From the NCBI GenBank assembly GCA_964007475.1, contig OZ023275.1:5704001-5768000 (forward strand): a DNA stretch of 64,000 nucleotides. Direction: 5' to 3'. The position numbers and the translations under genes are program-made. The stretch comes from Hybos culiciformis (taxonomy: Eukaryota; Arthropoda; Insecta; Diptera; Hybotidae). The notes beneath the pieces are model-generated. The model was given only the letters and a program-made list of their open reading frames with translations. It was not told the origin of the DNA and ran no database searches. This document shows positions 1 to 13,391 of this stretch, one piece after another. Within the stretch, counting starts at the first letter, position 1, and every line of letters starts with the position of its first letter.

Positions 1-2765
1 ATTAATTTATTTGGAAAAAATTTTTAATTATAAAAATGAATTGTGAGAGTTTCTCAAAGTATATGTGTATAGAAATTTACGAATGGCAATTTATATAGGT
101 TGATTTTCTGTTCGTCTAGAATTTGATTTTAAATTAATTTTATTTTTATACACATTTCGAATAATAAAGTAATAATTATAAAATGTTATTCACAAAATTA
201 AAATAATGATTTCTCCGATTTATCATTCTCAAACTCGGCATTTGTACAGTTTCTTCTAAAAACGATTAAAGAGACATGGAAAATGCTTTAATTTTTCCTA
301 TCATTATCATTTGTAATAATTCTTAATTTTTAATATTTCGAATTTAGTGGAAATCGTGACAAAAGATTATGTTTGGGATTCTAAAGTTTTCAGTTTCTCA
401 CACGAGAAAATATGCAATTCCATGAAATTAAAATAAGGTTTAAAATAGAGTTACATCTGTTTCCTGGAAATTAAAAGCTCTAACAACATTTATTTTAAAA
501 CAAACTTTTTTTTTCGTACTATAAATTGTGTATATTTCATAGTTGTATACACATATTGTATGTACGTGATTTCTCATTTTCTAAATAAATTTAAAAGCTT
601 TTTTTTTTGTTTTTTTATTCGGATTGAAAACTGTTCAAGGAAAATTATAAATTCAAAAGTATTAACACTTTCATATTTTAACACCTTTTGAAATTCAATC
701 TTAAATGTATATTTAACTAAAAAATTGTGATAACAATTTGAAATTTAAGCTCCCTAGGCATTCAACCGTAAAATAACAAAAAATAAAATAAAATAAATAA
801 ATAAATAAATATTTCTGCTTCTGTGCGAAATTGATTTGGGAAGCTTTGTGGTTTTTATTTCAATGTTGAATATTACGTATATTGTATATATATATGCATA
901 TAAACAAATAATTTTAAATTTTAACTCAAAACAGTATGTGGTTATTGATTTAAATTATTTGTTTATGGTGAAAAATTGGATAAGTAAAGTTTGTTTAAAT
1001 ATAATACAAATGGATACTATAAAATAAAAAAAGATATATGTATATGGTATGGATGTCCCATTGTATATGTATGTGTACGGTTTAGCTTTAATTAAGGATA
1101 TTATCTTAACAAAATGATTTTAAATTTTAAATTTAATTATAGAAAAATGAGAAAAATTATCTAAAGAAAATATTATTATAATAAATAACTTTTCGTGGCT
1201 CTATTTTCTTTATTTTTACTAAAAATTTGAAGTTTGAAATATAATCTTTGAATGATCTTTTTTTTTGTACTTAATATTCAGTAAGTAGATGATTTTGAGA
1301 AAAATTTGTCATATACATAAGTATATATTTATACCGTGTGTATATCCTATCATTTTTCTTCAAATCCCAAATATTTTCTGTTCTAATGAAAACTTTTATT
1401 TTAACTTAAAAACAAAATTCATTGAGTGTAAAAAAGGATATTTTGATTATTTAAAAAAAAGTAGAAAATTCTTGATTTTCTTTTTTCCTTATTTTCTTAT
1501 TTTTTTGCTGAAATTTCAGTAAGTTTTTACCTAATCATTTTAACCTTAAAATATATATATATATATGTATATAAAATATTTCCTTTTTTTTTTTACTAAA
1601 ATGAAAATTTAATATTTTGCTGTTTTTGCTTCCCCTCGTTTTAATTTTGTGTTGATGACAAAAACGTGTTCCTAATTTTTCTTCCTTGTTATTGAAAATT
1701 TAAATGTTTTTCTACCTTTTAAATAAGGTTTTTTTCTTTTGCTTTCGATGAAAACAAAATCACAAAAATAGGTAGCTATGTATTTTCTTCTTTTTTTTTT
1801 TCAAGAATAATAATGTTAAAAAAAAATATCTTTCAAATCATTTAAAATTCAGGTTAATGGAAATGAAATATATATATATTATTTTCTATATACAAAATTT
1901 TCCTTTTATCTGAATATGATAATAATAAAAACCGGCTGTGACCGGCGGTCCCATTTATTAAGGGAAAAAGTAAATTTAACGTGATTTGAATTTTCTAAAT
2001 ATAACAAATTTATTTTTTAATAATTGAAAATGTACAGCAGAAGACGTGAAATTTTTGACTTTTTTTTCAAATAATTAATTTTATGTATAGATGAAAGAAA
2101 ACAAAAAATCAAACACTATTGATTAGGATGTTTGGCATTTAAAATCATTTTATTAGTGACTCATGTTAATAATATTCCCTGAAGAAAATAATTGGGGAAA
2201 CAGTGAAAGATTAATATTTAGAATGACTTCAGAAGAATAAAATTATAAATAGCTTTAACATTTTGTAGGTATACTTGAGTTTTATTTGTCAGGGTCAGAA
2301 TACTCAGAATCATACACATTTTCCAACTTCAAGATTCATTTTAACTTTTTTGTGTTTGGGAAAATATTATTCTACAATGAAGTAGGTTTAAGTTTTGAGC
2401 TCTTAATAAAGGAATTTAAAAAAAAAAGTGTTAAAAACTAAAAAAGAAATAACTAAAAAAGTGTAGAATTATTTTATGTTCAGTTAATTGACTGTCTTAT
2501 TGTGAAAAATATTTTACTGACCTTAGAAAAGTCTAATTTATAGTTTTTGTTTTTTTTTTCCTGCTTCTTCTACATTACCACTATTAAAATGGTACAAACG
2601 AAAAAAAAACGAAAAATAAATTTTAGTATATAAATTGAATATTTTTTGCATAGACAGGGAATTTTAGTGAAAAATAATATTTATAAAAGAGAAAAAAAAT
2701 AATAAAATTTCAATAGATGCAGGCATGTTCTTTTTATTTGTTTTTAAGTTTTTATTTTTTTATTT
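1..2765. other. AT-rich intergenic DNA
   Basis: Long A/T homopolymers and short TA microsatellites (for example near 1551-1567) with no coding frame that resembles a known family. The short open frames at 836-1027 and 1289-1522 are low-complexity Phe/Ile/Lys/Asn readings. I see no RNA gene or transposon end here. Confidence 0.6.
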
Positions 2766-2769
2766 TTAC

Positions 2770-3640
2770 TAGTCGAAATACCCGGCTTCGCACGGTAGTT
2801 CCGAACTTATATTAATATCAAAACACTTTAATCCAGATTTTGTGCACTAAAAAAAAAACAGAATTTCAAAATTTGTTAAATAGCCACTTCCCCGGTGTCT
2901 TAACACATGCAGTCGATTCGGATCCAACGCTATAATATTTTATCGGAATATACCTAAATTGAAAAACCGCCTTCTAAGGTAGCCCCCCGTCGGTGCCTCG
3001 GATCAAAAATATAACCAATCCGGTCTCTAGACTTCTTATTTTCAAAATTTCGAAAATTGTTGTATAGCCCCCGAATTGAGCGCTGGGACGGCCTTTCAAC
3101 ATCCAGTTTTTTAAATACGCTTTTCGGGTCCAACGCTACAAATTTTTTCGGAATATACCTAAATTGGGAAACCGGCTTCTAAGGTAGCCCCCCCGTCGAG
3201 GCTTCGGGTGCCCCCCCCGTCGAGGCTTCGGGTACCCTATAACCATCTCAGGTCCCAATGCTACTTAACTTCAAAATTTAAAAATTTCGAATTTTGTTGT
3301 ATAGCCCCCCAATTGAGCCCTGGGACAACGGTTGGGAGCCTCTCAACATCCAGTTTTTTAAATAGGGTTTTCGGGACCAACGCTATATGGAATATACCAA
3401 AATTTCAAAACCGGCTTCTAATGTAGCCCCCAAAATTTCTAGTACCCTATAACCATCTTGGGCCCCAATGATACTTAAGTTCAAAATTTCAGCCAAATCG
3501 GTCCAGCGGTTTAGGCGAGGACAGAGGACAGAGAAACAGAGAAACAGAGAAACAGAGAATTTTCATTTTTATTTATTATTATTATTATTAGATTAGATTA
3601 GATTAGATTAGATAGAAGAAGAAGAAGATATGATAGCTTT
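2770..3640 (+). repeat. interspersed element with internal tandem modules and microsatellite tail
   Basis: A block of higher complexity than its surroundings begins ACTAGTCGAAATACCCGG and ends in GAGAAACA repeats followed by ATT and GATTA microsatellites (to about 3615). Inside are about three diverged modules of roughly 235 bp; the phrase TTGTATAGCCCCC recurs at about 3060 and 3297, and CGGAATATACCTAAATT at about 2944 and 3150. Just before the tail is a segment reading TCGGTCCAGCGGTTTAGG. The element at 60776-61996 has the same plan (ACTAG start, tandem modules, GCGGTTTAGGAG, microsatellite tail), so both look like one broad class. The tail suggests a retrotransposed or Helitron-like sequence; I cannot tell which. 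The open frame at 3208-3426 is a by-product of the repeat. Confidence 0.6.
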
Positions 3641-6089
3641 GTTTCTAATGAAAGAAAATGTTAATATTCTATGCGCTTGAAATAAAAAATTGCACGATTT
3701 TGCAGATAAAAACCATAATAAATTGCAATGACTTCTCGATCCCAAAATGAAAAAAAAAAATAAAATTAAAGAAAAGGTGTTGGCTTTTGAGAATTTTTTT
3801 CATATGATTGTACATTTAGGGTTACCAACATTTGATGAGCATTTGCGTTGAGAATTATTAAAATGCATCAATTACAAACAAAAAACAAAATAAGTTTCTT
3901 CAAAACTTTTTCTTAAAATGTAACAAAAACATAAAAATAATGAGAAATTAATTTTTTCTTAAAATATAACATAAAAACTAATTATGATTCTTCATACCTC
4001 TTAAATTAATATTGTAACAAAATTAGGAAATATAGTAGTATTAATCGTCGAAAATATATTTTTTTTACTAAAATTATACTTTTTATCACTCTTCGCTGTT
4101 TTTAATAATAATTTTTATTCAGGGTGAGCTAGATAAATAAGAAAACGGTCGCAGTCCATTTCAAAATTAATCCTAATTGATAACTCTGCTTTAACGAATT
4201 CGACTTTTATTCTGTTTCTATCATTTCTCCACGTTGATTCCATTATAGCAAAAATATGCTTTGTAAATTTGTAGTTAGATTATTTAAACTAGATTGTTAC
4301 AGCAGCTTGAGAAAAGTCAATTTCTAGGATTTTAACGGATTTTTTGGCATTACTTGAGCAATTACTAGTAAAACTGGAGAAATTTTCCTTAAACTGGAGT
4401 CTCAAGTCCAAAAAGATACTGTTGGCAACTATATGTATAAATTTTCTTATATAACAAAATTATTTTCACTATAAATTTGTTCATAAATTTAAACCTTGTG
4501 TTTTATGTTGAAAATATAGAATATTTCCTTATATTTTGGTATATCCCGTAGTTTCACTTTAATATTTTTATTGCCAAACTTTGATAATTTTTGAAACTTT
4601 TGAACTGCTTTTTAAACGAATGAAGAAGTTTTTGTACAAAGCGGTAGAGATCTGATTCCCACATCAATAATGCGGTGATTTTATAATAAAAAAAATTGTT
4701 CTTCGTAATTTGTGAAAACTGATGATGGCTTAATTTTTAGTGTGTCGAAGCAAAAAAATAAAAATTGAACAACATAAATTTGGATTTTTTTTTGCATGTA
4801 GATTGGTAATTGTTTTTTTACTCGATAAATTTTCATTTTTTGTTAATTTTTTTATTTATATCCGCAGTTTTTTTTTTGCCAATGCAATGGATAATAATTA
4901 AAAAAAAGGGCTTATTTGCATTTTGATTTCATTATATTATGTACAAAAAATGGTACAAAATTCATTTCAATTTTTAAAAATTGCGTTCATTTCAAGTTTA
5001 GGTTTCAAAAATAAGAGTGAAACATATAATTTATATTTTAAACTAAGTTTTGTACTAAGTTCGTTGCTTTAAGTAGGTATATAAAAATTATTTGAACTTA
5101 TAACAGATAATTGAAACTTTTGTTTTTCGGAAAAAACATTTTCATTAAAATTTCATCTAAAAGAACATTTCCATTCTAGTCTATGATTTCCAATTTTTTG
5201 TAATCTAACTTTTTAAATTTATTAAATTTTCTTTCGCCCAACTGACGTTATCATAATAATAATCAATAAGCTTCTGTAAATGATCCTTTTTTTAGATGAA
5301 ATATATTTTTAATATATTTTCAATTTTATTATATCAAAAATAACCTTCATCAATTTTGAAAGTTAGAAAAAAGAAAAATAATATAAATTTTGTCCCTTTT
5401 CAATTAAAAGCGTTCAATATTTTGAAAATTAAATAACGTGGACGTTTATCATAAGTCTCTAAGAGGAAAATTTGGTATTTGTACTTCTGGAATATTATGA
5501 CTAAATTTAATATGAAATTTATTTTTTTAAATAAATTTTGATAGTCGTACTCTACAAGGTAATGAATGAAAGTTTCCTTTCTAATTTTTTTTATTTTATA
5601 AAAATTCAAGGATTTCTAATCTCTTTTTCGCAATACACTATATAACCACCTGTAGTTTCTTTTGATGTCCCTGCACGGATACCTCTTTCAACTATTTCGC
5701 TCAAAAGAGGTTTCGAATACACAACTTATCGAGATACCTTTTGGAGTTTAGGAATTACAACCTCGAAACAGCATGAGCCTACACGAAATGTTTCAATACT
5801 TTAAAGTTGAAATTTGTAGATAGTATTGATATTTCCATTATTTTTTAAAGGAAATTATGTAATTTTTTTAAGTGGGATATAACATGATGACATGATGATA
5901 TAACTCCCATGCATTAAAAAACTTAGTTCGTATTTTTTTTTTGTAAATTACATATATCGTTTTTTTTTAAAGGGAACAATAATGATGTTATGTAAAAATG
6001 TCCATAAAATCATATTATTGTGAGACATGAAACTAAAAGTATGGTTTATTTTTGATAAACTTTTATCACGGATTTTAAAAAAATTATAG
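3641..6089. other. AT-rich intergenic DNA
   Basis: No coding similarity, TIRs or RNA gene seen. The minus-strand open frame at 5400-5609 is low complexity, and the one at 5948-6295 is partly antisense to the retrotransposon fragment that follows. Confidence 0.55.
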
Positions 6090-6809
6090 ATAAAAGAATG
6101 GGCTCTTAGTAACTCTCTTTCACTCAATGCTAAAAAGACGCAGGCTCTACTAATATCTAAAACTGGTAAGCATTGTTGTGATTTTCCACTTTTTCTGGGA
6201 CCAGACCGGATTTCTTTCTTGGAATCAGCTCGTAACTTAGGGCTATGGTTTGATAAATCTTTATCTTGGAGCACGCATGTTACCAAAATTTGCAATAAGT
6301 CTTACTCTATCCTTCGTGGCTTATGGTCTCTTCAACAATTTACTCCGACTTGGCTGAGACTGTATTTGGTGAGATCCTTTATTATTCCTCATATTAGGCT
6401 ATACAGTTCTATTTTTTCTTCTTTCAACTGTGGTGAGCTCAGGAGACTTCAGGCCCTTATTAACAGTTGCACTCGATACATTTTTGACCTTCGAAAGTAT
6501 GATCACCTTGGTGCCAGCAAATTTGCTATTCTTAATTCCACGCTTAAGGATTTTTTAGATAAAAACTCTCTTCTATTTATCCACAGGTGCATCTATGGTG
6601 ATTTGCCTATTTACTTAAAGGATTCATTGAGTTTCGGTGTTTCTCGTCGCTCCTTTAATATTGTTATCCCTATTAATCGCAGTCGACAATATAGTGGGTC
6701 TATTTTCGTCCGCGGTGCTATTCAATGGAACAAGTTATCCAATTTATTAAAAAAAATTTCTTCTCATCACAGGTTTAAGCTCGCAGTTAATCACTTATTT
6801 GTTGCTTAA
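6090..6809 (+). pseudogene. non-LTR retrotransposon ORF2 fragment (reverse transcriptase C-terminal part)
   Basis: An uninterrupted frame with no start codon of its own enters at about 6090 (an in-frame stop lies at 6087-6089) and runs about 239 codons to a TAA at 6807-6809. It shows the order typical of the end of LINE polymerases. First comes LSLNAKKTQALLIS (the L-N-x-x-K-T box), then NLGLWFDKSLSW (thumb region), then a His/Cys-poor linker. It ends with GAIQWNKL and a final FKLAVNHL, matching the R-x-x-W-N-x-L and F-K-x-x-x-x-x-L signature of Jockey/CR1/I-type elements. The catalytic FADD part and endonuclease are missing, as expected from 5' truncation during target-primed reverse transcription. 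It therefore cannot encode a working enzyme. Family-level assignment is inference; clade is not resolved. Confidence 0.85.
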
Positions 6810-7038
6810 TAATTAACTTTAAATAAGATAATTTTTGTTTATTATTACTAAATTTTTTGTCCGGGATTCCAGCTCATACTTCCCCCGGTAGGTTTTTTTT
6901 TTTAAATTGACTAGAATTTAATTTAGGTTTTTAGTTGTAGTTATATTTGAAAGTTTTGAAACTTTATTTTAGTAACATATTTTTTGTAACAAAACATTCA
7001 TAAATTAAAAAGATTGTATCTTACTTGAATGTATTTTT

Positions 7039-7094
<56 letters not shown>
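6810..7094 (+). mobile_element. 3' UTR and poly(A) tail of the truncated LINE
   Basis: About 235 bp of untranslated sequence follows the ORF2 stop, then an uninterrupted run of 51 A residues at 7044-7094. Together with 6090-6809 this defines a roughly 1-kb 5'-truncated LINE insertion on the + strand. A long pure A tail and intact reading frame suggest a fairly recent insertion. I could not define a convincing target-site duplication. Confidence 0.8.
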
Positions 7095-7096
<2 letters not shown>

Positions 7097-10027
7097 AAGT
7101 TTGTAGAATTAAAAAATCTATCGTATCGTAATATATATTATGCCCACAATTCTGTACATATTAATCACATATCAAGAATGATTTCTGATGAGCTTCGTGT
7201 TGTTGAAGTAAAATTCACATAAGGATAAGATACAAGATCAGTATTTTATAGCATCTTTGATCAAAGTTATTATAACGATTGCTCTTGTCCACCTGTGAAA
7301 AACTGACAATAATTATAATAATTTATTTTTAAATATTGAATATATATTTTCTCATTTTTTTTCCAAAGTTTTCCATTAAGTTGGAAATAATTTACATAAA
7401 GATTTCTGCTTAAAATATTTTTATTTATATTTATTTTTTTAATAAAATTACAAATAAGTTTTTTTTTTTTGATTTATTTTTAACATTTTTAAAACCATTT
7501 CCATTTAAATACATTTATGATTTTTTTTATATATGTTTTTATTTTTATTTAATAAATTTTTCTTTCAGAAAAATAGTTAAAAATTTCCATTAATTTTTTT
7601 TTAATTTAATTTAAAATTGTTATTTTTATTTTTTTTTTTATTTTCTTTTATTAAAGTAAAAGATTTTATTAAAAAAAAAAAATACAAAAAATTCTAGGCT
7701 CAAAAAAAACGAACATTTTTAATAGTTAATATATAATGTATTTTTTTTTTTCAATCAACAATTCTATTTATATAACGATATTAGTTATATAATTGTAGTT
7801 TCCAGTAGCAATAAATAATAAACTAAAAATTGGAAAACCTGGTAACTTCTATATACAAACCTTTTCAAACAAAAAAATAATATTAAAATACAATTTAGGT
7901 CTTTTTGAACTATTTTTTAAATTCGAGGACATTTGGATTACATGTTCGTATTAAGATAAAAAAAAAATATCCAAATTAAATCATGCAATTAATTTCCTAG
8001 GATTAGAAACGAGTCATATCGCTCTTATATAGATTCATAATAAAATTTTGGGCTGGCTACACATTTAACGCATTATATATATTTCCATTTCGATCCTAAA
8101 CCTTTTTTTTTTTTTTATTTTAATTCTCATTTTCTATTTTTGTACAAGATTTTCTTCCCTTCACAATTTTTTTTTATGTAACAAAAGAAGGAAATACAAC
8201 AAGAAATAAGAAGAATAAAATGAATAAAAATAGAAAGGCTATCAAAAATTATGATCAATAATGAAAAATTCTGCCAGTTTTCTACATTTAATAATAATAA
8301 AACCGATACTTTTTTAATTTTTATTTTAAACGGGCTATAAAAGTAAGAATTGAAAAAATATATAAAATAAATTAAAAACAAAAAAAAAAATTACTACAAA
8401 ATGAAAAACTCAGTTGCCAACAGATGATTTCCAATTTTCTATTCTACGTATACATTCTAAATAATATCAATTTTTGACCGAAATACTGTGAAATACATAA
8501 AATACAAACTTTAAATCCAATACATAATATAGATATATGTTTTTTTTTAAATACTTGACAATATTGTCAAATATATACACATCAATTCCCTTTAGTGGAA
8601 ATACAAATGAAATAAATTTCATACGCTTGCGTCAAAGCAACGAATAACTGGTATTATCAGGAGAATTTGGTTGAAAAGTGTAGCAAAGTGCAAAAACAAA
8701 GGACAATTTAAAAGATTTATTATTTTCATAAATATATGAAAAATATTGCAGGTTCTAGTTTTTTAAGTTAATGGTTAACTTACAACATACGAAATTAAAA
8801 ATTATTTCAAAAAAATTAGTGTGCAACATTTGAATTGCTTCAAAATGCTTTAAAAACCCTTTTCTAATTTCGCAGTAGAAGTGCTCTATTTAAATTTTTA
8901 CAATATGAACATCAATATTTATCTTATAGGAAATATTTATCTTATAGGAAAGTGAGTCCCTCTTAAAAACTAGGCGCAAAAGAAACAGGTACGCCTTTTT
9001 CTACCTTTATTTAATTTTTATTCTATAATAATAAATCTAACAAATATTGTGGCTTTTTTTTTTTAATTTATAATAAAATGTTCACATGTTTGGTACTTTT
9101 GCATTTAATTTGACTCTTTGAGTAGGTAAATAATAAAACTTTCTTGGAAATTTTGTCGCGGTATTTCACGAGTTTGGTTTGCATGCGACTGGTGGAAAAC
9201 GACGGTATAGAGACATTTATTGGGATTGATATAAAAAAAAGGTTTGCTATTAAATGTTTAAAATATTTTAAAAAGCATTCGAAACTTTTCCAATGTACTA
9301 AATAATCAAATTCAGCTTATTGGTGCAAGTATATTTTATTTAAGGTATATTATAAAAAAACAATACTTTCAATGAATCGTTGATAATAACTTTGAGAAAC
9401 CAAAACATAACTTTAAAAAATTAAATAAAAAATTTTCACTTCATTTATTTTTCAATAAATGAGGAAGCTTTAAATATATATCTCTATCCTTAAGATGTTA
9501 AGCTTATCGTATATATAGTATACATATTACATAATACATATTACTTAAACTAAAAAAAAATCAAATGGTATTTTTCGAAGTATTTTGTTTCAAAAAATAA
9601 ATAAATAAATATAGGAAGGAAATAGCTAAGATTTTTCTTAAAAAGTTTTTTTGCTACAACCCAATTATAGTACATATATCATTTTTCCCGTAGTTTCAAA
9701 AAAACTTAACAAATCATTAAATTTATTAAAAATAAGATTTTGTAAAAATTATAAGAAAAAATATTTTATTTTCTTCTTTTGCTATATATATAAAAAAAAT
9801 GCTTCAAGGAGGAATCTTTTATATATATACTAGTGTTATTATTATTATAAAAAATAATAAGTTTATTAGGAAATATCTTTTCATTTTTGTCATATTTTTG
9901 TTTTACATAAGGCGAAAACTAGATAGTAAAAAAAATCCAACACTCAAACAATAAATTTTCACATTTTCAGAAATAGATTATAAACCACCTTAATACATAG
10001 ATAAGTACGGAAAGCTTAAATTCTATT
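7095..10027. other. AT-rich intergenic DNA
   Basis: No coding frame resembles a known protein. A 19-bp unit (ATATTTATCTTATAGGAA) is tandemly duplicated near 8919-8952. A CTGATGAGCTTC...GAAG string near 7189-7211 is discussed under rejected items. Confidence 0.55.
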
Positions 10028-10030
10028 ACT

Positions 10031-10092
10031 GAATTGCTGGCGATGAATTGCTGGCGATGAATTACTGGCGATGAATTGCTTGGCGATGAATT
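10031..10092 (+). repeat. 14-bp tandem repeat, four units
   Basis: Four head-to-tail copies of GAATTGCTGGCGAT, the third with A for G in TTACT and the fourth with an extra T, followed by a partial unit. The minus-strand open frame 9967-10161, Ser/Asn rich, is a translation of this and the next repeat and is not a gene. Confidence 0.85.
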
Positions 10093-10112
10093 TCTAGGTG
10101 AGTTAATAGTTT

Positions 10113-10199
10113 TGGAGTTGGAGTCGGCTTTATTTTGTCGACTCCGACTCTTAACAAGCAAAAATTACTACCGACTCCGACTCCGACTCCACAGCCCTG
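10113..10199. repeat. GACTCC-type repeat with inverted halves
   Basis: GGAGTTGGAGTCGG on the left is inverted relative to CCGACTCCGACTCC on the right, and the block ends CACAGCCCTG. This looks like the end of an interspersed element with a GGAGTC hexamer run. I recall similar motifs being widespread in animal repeats but cannot assign a family here. Confidence 0.55.
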
Positions 10200-10204
10200 T
10201 TCTG

Positions 10205-11943
10205 TAGCCCAGAAAGATAAAGTGTGAATTATTTTTAATGTTACTCTTAGAATTAATTGCTATTTTAAACGATTTCCCAGTAAAAAACAATACCTAACTG
10301 CAGTAGAAAAAAAAGTTAAGTTGTTTTTGATTGTTGAACACATAATTCCATTATTGTTCTATTATCTTTTGACAGAAAAATATAATATGTAATATTAAAC
10401 TGGGTTGACAAAATTTAAATCGTTAATCATAATTCATAAGTAGATACAAAAAAAAATTTAAACTCTTTACATTGTAAAAAAAAAATAAGGAAATTTAACA
10501 ACTAAGTTTGACATTTCTTACAAATTTATATAATATAAAAGTTTTTTGAAACACATTTTTGAAATTTACACTACACACATATTTTGTTGAAAATTGTTTT
10601 CGTTTGAAAAACATTTATCTTAATCAGTACAAACTGGTGCAAACTATCTTAATGTAAAATTTATAATATATGTAATTTAGGACACCATAAACTTGTAATT
10701 TAGGACACCATAAACTTCCGAAATAGACATTAGGACTAGAAAGTGTTAACTGACATTTTCTAAATCTGAATATTTTGTATATAGATTATAATTAATGTCA
10801 ACGTTTATAAATATAAATTAAAAGTCATCACAACTTTGTCTTTAAGCACTTTGTTGAATAACTATAACACTGAAGCATAAGCTGAATTATTGAAACAACT
10901 CTTACAGTGCAAAGAGATACCGGCGGCAGATTTAATTTCTGTATATTTCTTGATATGAAGATAGGTCGAAATGAAGAAGTGGATGACTTCAATTTATGCT
11001 ATATAATCTATAAATTAATTCAGTTGCTAATAATAAATATGAGCATTTTGTGCTCTCTAAATTTCTTGCTTGGTTTTTAAAACATTTATATTCAAGTGAT
11101 GAAAGTTTTTCAAACAAGTTTTACTACAACTATAAATGACTGTTATATATCTTGCAAGTCGAAAATAATTTATAATTTATATATTTAAAAAAATAAAATA
11201 ATATTAAATTTAAATGCCAATAAATTAAATTGAATCCAAAATTTTTATATTAATATAAAGATATTTTATTGCTATTGTTTTTATTAGTATTACTAGTTAA
11301 TTCGAAAGAAGCTTCAATATACTAACAGAGTATGTTTAATATTTGTTTACGATCATTTTTGTAAGCAGTTAAAAATTTAATGTTAATAAAGAATGATCGA
11401 TTTTGATTCTCATCCAACCACAGGGTTGCAATATTACTCAATTTGTTTTCTTACTGCCCACTTTAACTAAATTTTATTCTTCGTTGTTTTTCTTTGATTT
11501 TTTATGTAAAACTAAGCATATATAACATATTTTTCACCCTCATCAATAATTCATTACGAAAACTTAACACTGCAAAGATTATATCGAAAAAGAAATCCAC
11601 TATTTGGGAATGCAAAAGGAAGTAATACTTTAAAATTCTCGTAGAATACGACCTCATTATGAATTCTATTCTAATACTCATCCAAATATATTGTTGTTTG
11701 CAAATACATTTTTAGTAAGTCAATTGCTCACACCAAATCACTTATTTAAAAGAAAGTAAAATTAAATTAAATCTCAGCCTGCGATTTAAAATGGGATTAG
11801 AAATAAATAAAAATAATAAACAAAATATTTTCAACAAAAAAAGTTTTTATTATGATAAGCTTACTTTTATATCTTTTTCGCAGTTATATGAATTTTAAAT
11901 TTATGGCTGGATTTATTTGAAAATTGAGAAATAAAGCCGAAAT
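10205..11943. other. AT-rich intergenic DNA
   Basis: A 24-bp direct duplication (GTAATTTAGGACACCATAAA) lies at about 10672-10718. Otherwise I see nothing. Confidence 0.55.
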
Positions 11944-11944
11944 G

Positions 11945-12030
11945 TTTTATTTCTCATCTGAATGTGAAATAAAACCAAAAACAGAAAATCGTTAAAATTC
12001 GTTTTATTTCTCATCCGAATGTGAAATAAA
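11945..12030. repeat. two copies of a 30-bp palindromic unit
   Basis: TTTATTTCTCATCYGAATGT followed by GAAATAAA occurs at about 11945-11974 and 12001-12030. Each unit is close to self-complementary (TTTATTTC against GAAATAAA), so each can form a short hairpin. Confidence 0.6.
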
Positions 12031-12971
12031 GCATATTTGGTCTTATTTCATTATACTTTTATATAGCATGGCACAGAATTTCTTCTCATGTTCAACAATT
12101 TTTATTGAAAACATGATTCGACAAATATTTAGATTAGACACTATTTTAAAATACAACTAATGACGAAATAATTCAAATTAATTTTTAAATCCTGATTTAA
12201 TGTAAATGTTATTAAAACATAAAAATAAAATTAACTTAACATACTTTGCATGAATTAATAAATTTAATGTAAAATGTGTGTGGAATGTAAACATAATTTT
12301 ATGTATTTATATATATTTGCTTGAATTTCTATTTGCTTGAATTCGCATTTGACGGTATATTTATTTATTTGAATCCTTATACACATACATCAAATCTAAT
12401 TACAATCAAATGTGTTTATGTTACAAATATTTTTCTAATTGCGTTAGCATCAACAAAACCTAGTTTAATGTGCTTCTTATTACAATGACGACATTTCCAT
12501 TTGACTTTAATTTTTACTTCTGAATCTGTGTTTTGTTTTCATAAAAAAAAATTACTCAAAACAAAATGAACAAAAAAAATATTCTAAATAATTTTATAAT
12601 ATTGTGTAGATTAATGAATAAATTAAATTAAAATATAAACTTGAAGAAAAAAAAAAAAACAATCTTCATCAAGTAAAATTAAAAAAAAAAAAAGATTCAA
12701 AACGAACATAACAATAAAAGTTTCAACATAATTCTTTATATTTTCAAGCTAAAAGCAGATTTTTTTTTTTATTAAAAGGAAAAACATGACAAAACTTTAC
12801 CTACATTATTTTTGCAAAAATTTTGAAATTAATGACTTTTTAAGTCAATGTCAGCATTTTTTGCAAAAAAAGTAAACAGAATTAACAAAACTTATACATT
12901 TAATTGTTACTTGTTAGACATACTTATTTCCATGGCGAACAACAAATTGTTTTTAAAATTTCTTTTTTATT
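12031..12971. other. AT-rich intergenic DNA
   Basis: No coding, RNA or transposon signal beyond simple A/T runs. A short phrase TATTTGCTTGAATT is repeated near 12313-12346. Confidence 0.5.
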
Positions 12972-13391
12972 GAAGCGAAGCTTCTTTACGGAGGATATTG
13001 AATGGCGAGTGAAATAAAAAAAGCATGTGGAAGTAATCAAACGGAAGTAAACAAACGGAAGTAATCCATCGGAAGTAATCCAACGGAAGTAATCCAACGG
13101 AAGTAATCCAACGGAAGTAATCCAACGGAAGTAATCCAACGGAAGTAATCAAACGGAAGAGGCGCGAAAAGTTTATTGCGAAAATTAGAGTATTAAAACC
13201 AGAAAACATTGGAGATAAAAAAAATTGTGTATTTTCCAGATATCTCAACAAAACAGAGTCCAAACATTTGTCTCTTATTTTAGCTACCACAAACCAATTA
13301 TTTCTATATAGAATATGATGACTAGTACATATAATATATATATTGTTTAAATTTCCAAAATTATACTTTTCGGCGTAAGAAGCTTTGCTTC
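12972..13391. mobile_element. TIR element carrying a 14-bp minisatellite
   Basis: GAAGCGAAGCTTCTTTACG at 12972-12990 is inverted at 13374-13391 (CGTAAGAAGCTTTGCTTC), with two differences. The left copy itself contains the palindrome GAAGCTTC. The enclosed 380 bp hold the minisatellite at 13026-13160 and otherwise AT-rich DNA with no transposase sequence. Interpreted as a nonautonomous inverted-repeat element; superfamily unknown and the true outer ends are uncertain. Confidence 0.5.
13026..13160 (+). repeat. 14-bp minisatellite, nine units plus a partial one
   Basis: Unit CGGAAGTAATCCAA. The first three units are variants (GTGGAAGTAATCAAA, CGGAAGTAAACAAA, CGGAAGTAATCCAT). Five identical units follow, then one ending CAAA and a truncated CGGAAGAGG. 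Because 14 is not a multiple of three, the minus strand gives the same peptide pattern (DYFRWITS, VGLLPL) in successive frames. This explains the spurious open frames at 12924-13139 and 12967-13290. Confidence 0.9.

Noticed and set aside
7183..7225. CTGATGAGCTTC-GTGTTGTT-GAAG resembling a hammerhead core and stem II
   Set aside because: The GAAA box is absent (TAAA follows) and no upstream strand pairs with the downstream ATTCAC, so stem III cannot form.
12924..13290. Two overlapping minus-strand open frames with DYFRWITS repeats
   Set aside because: Caused by the 14-bp minisatellite, whose period rotates through all frames.
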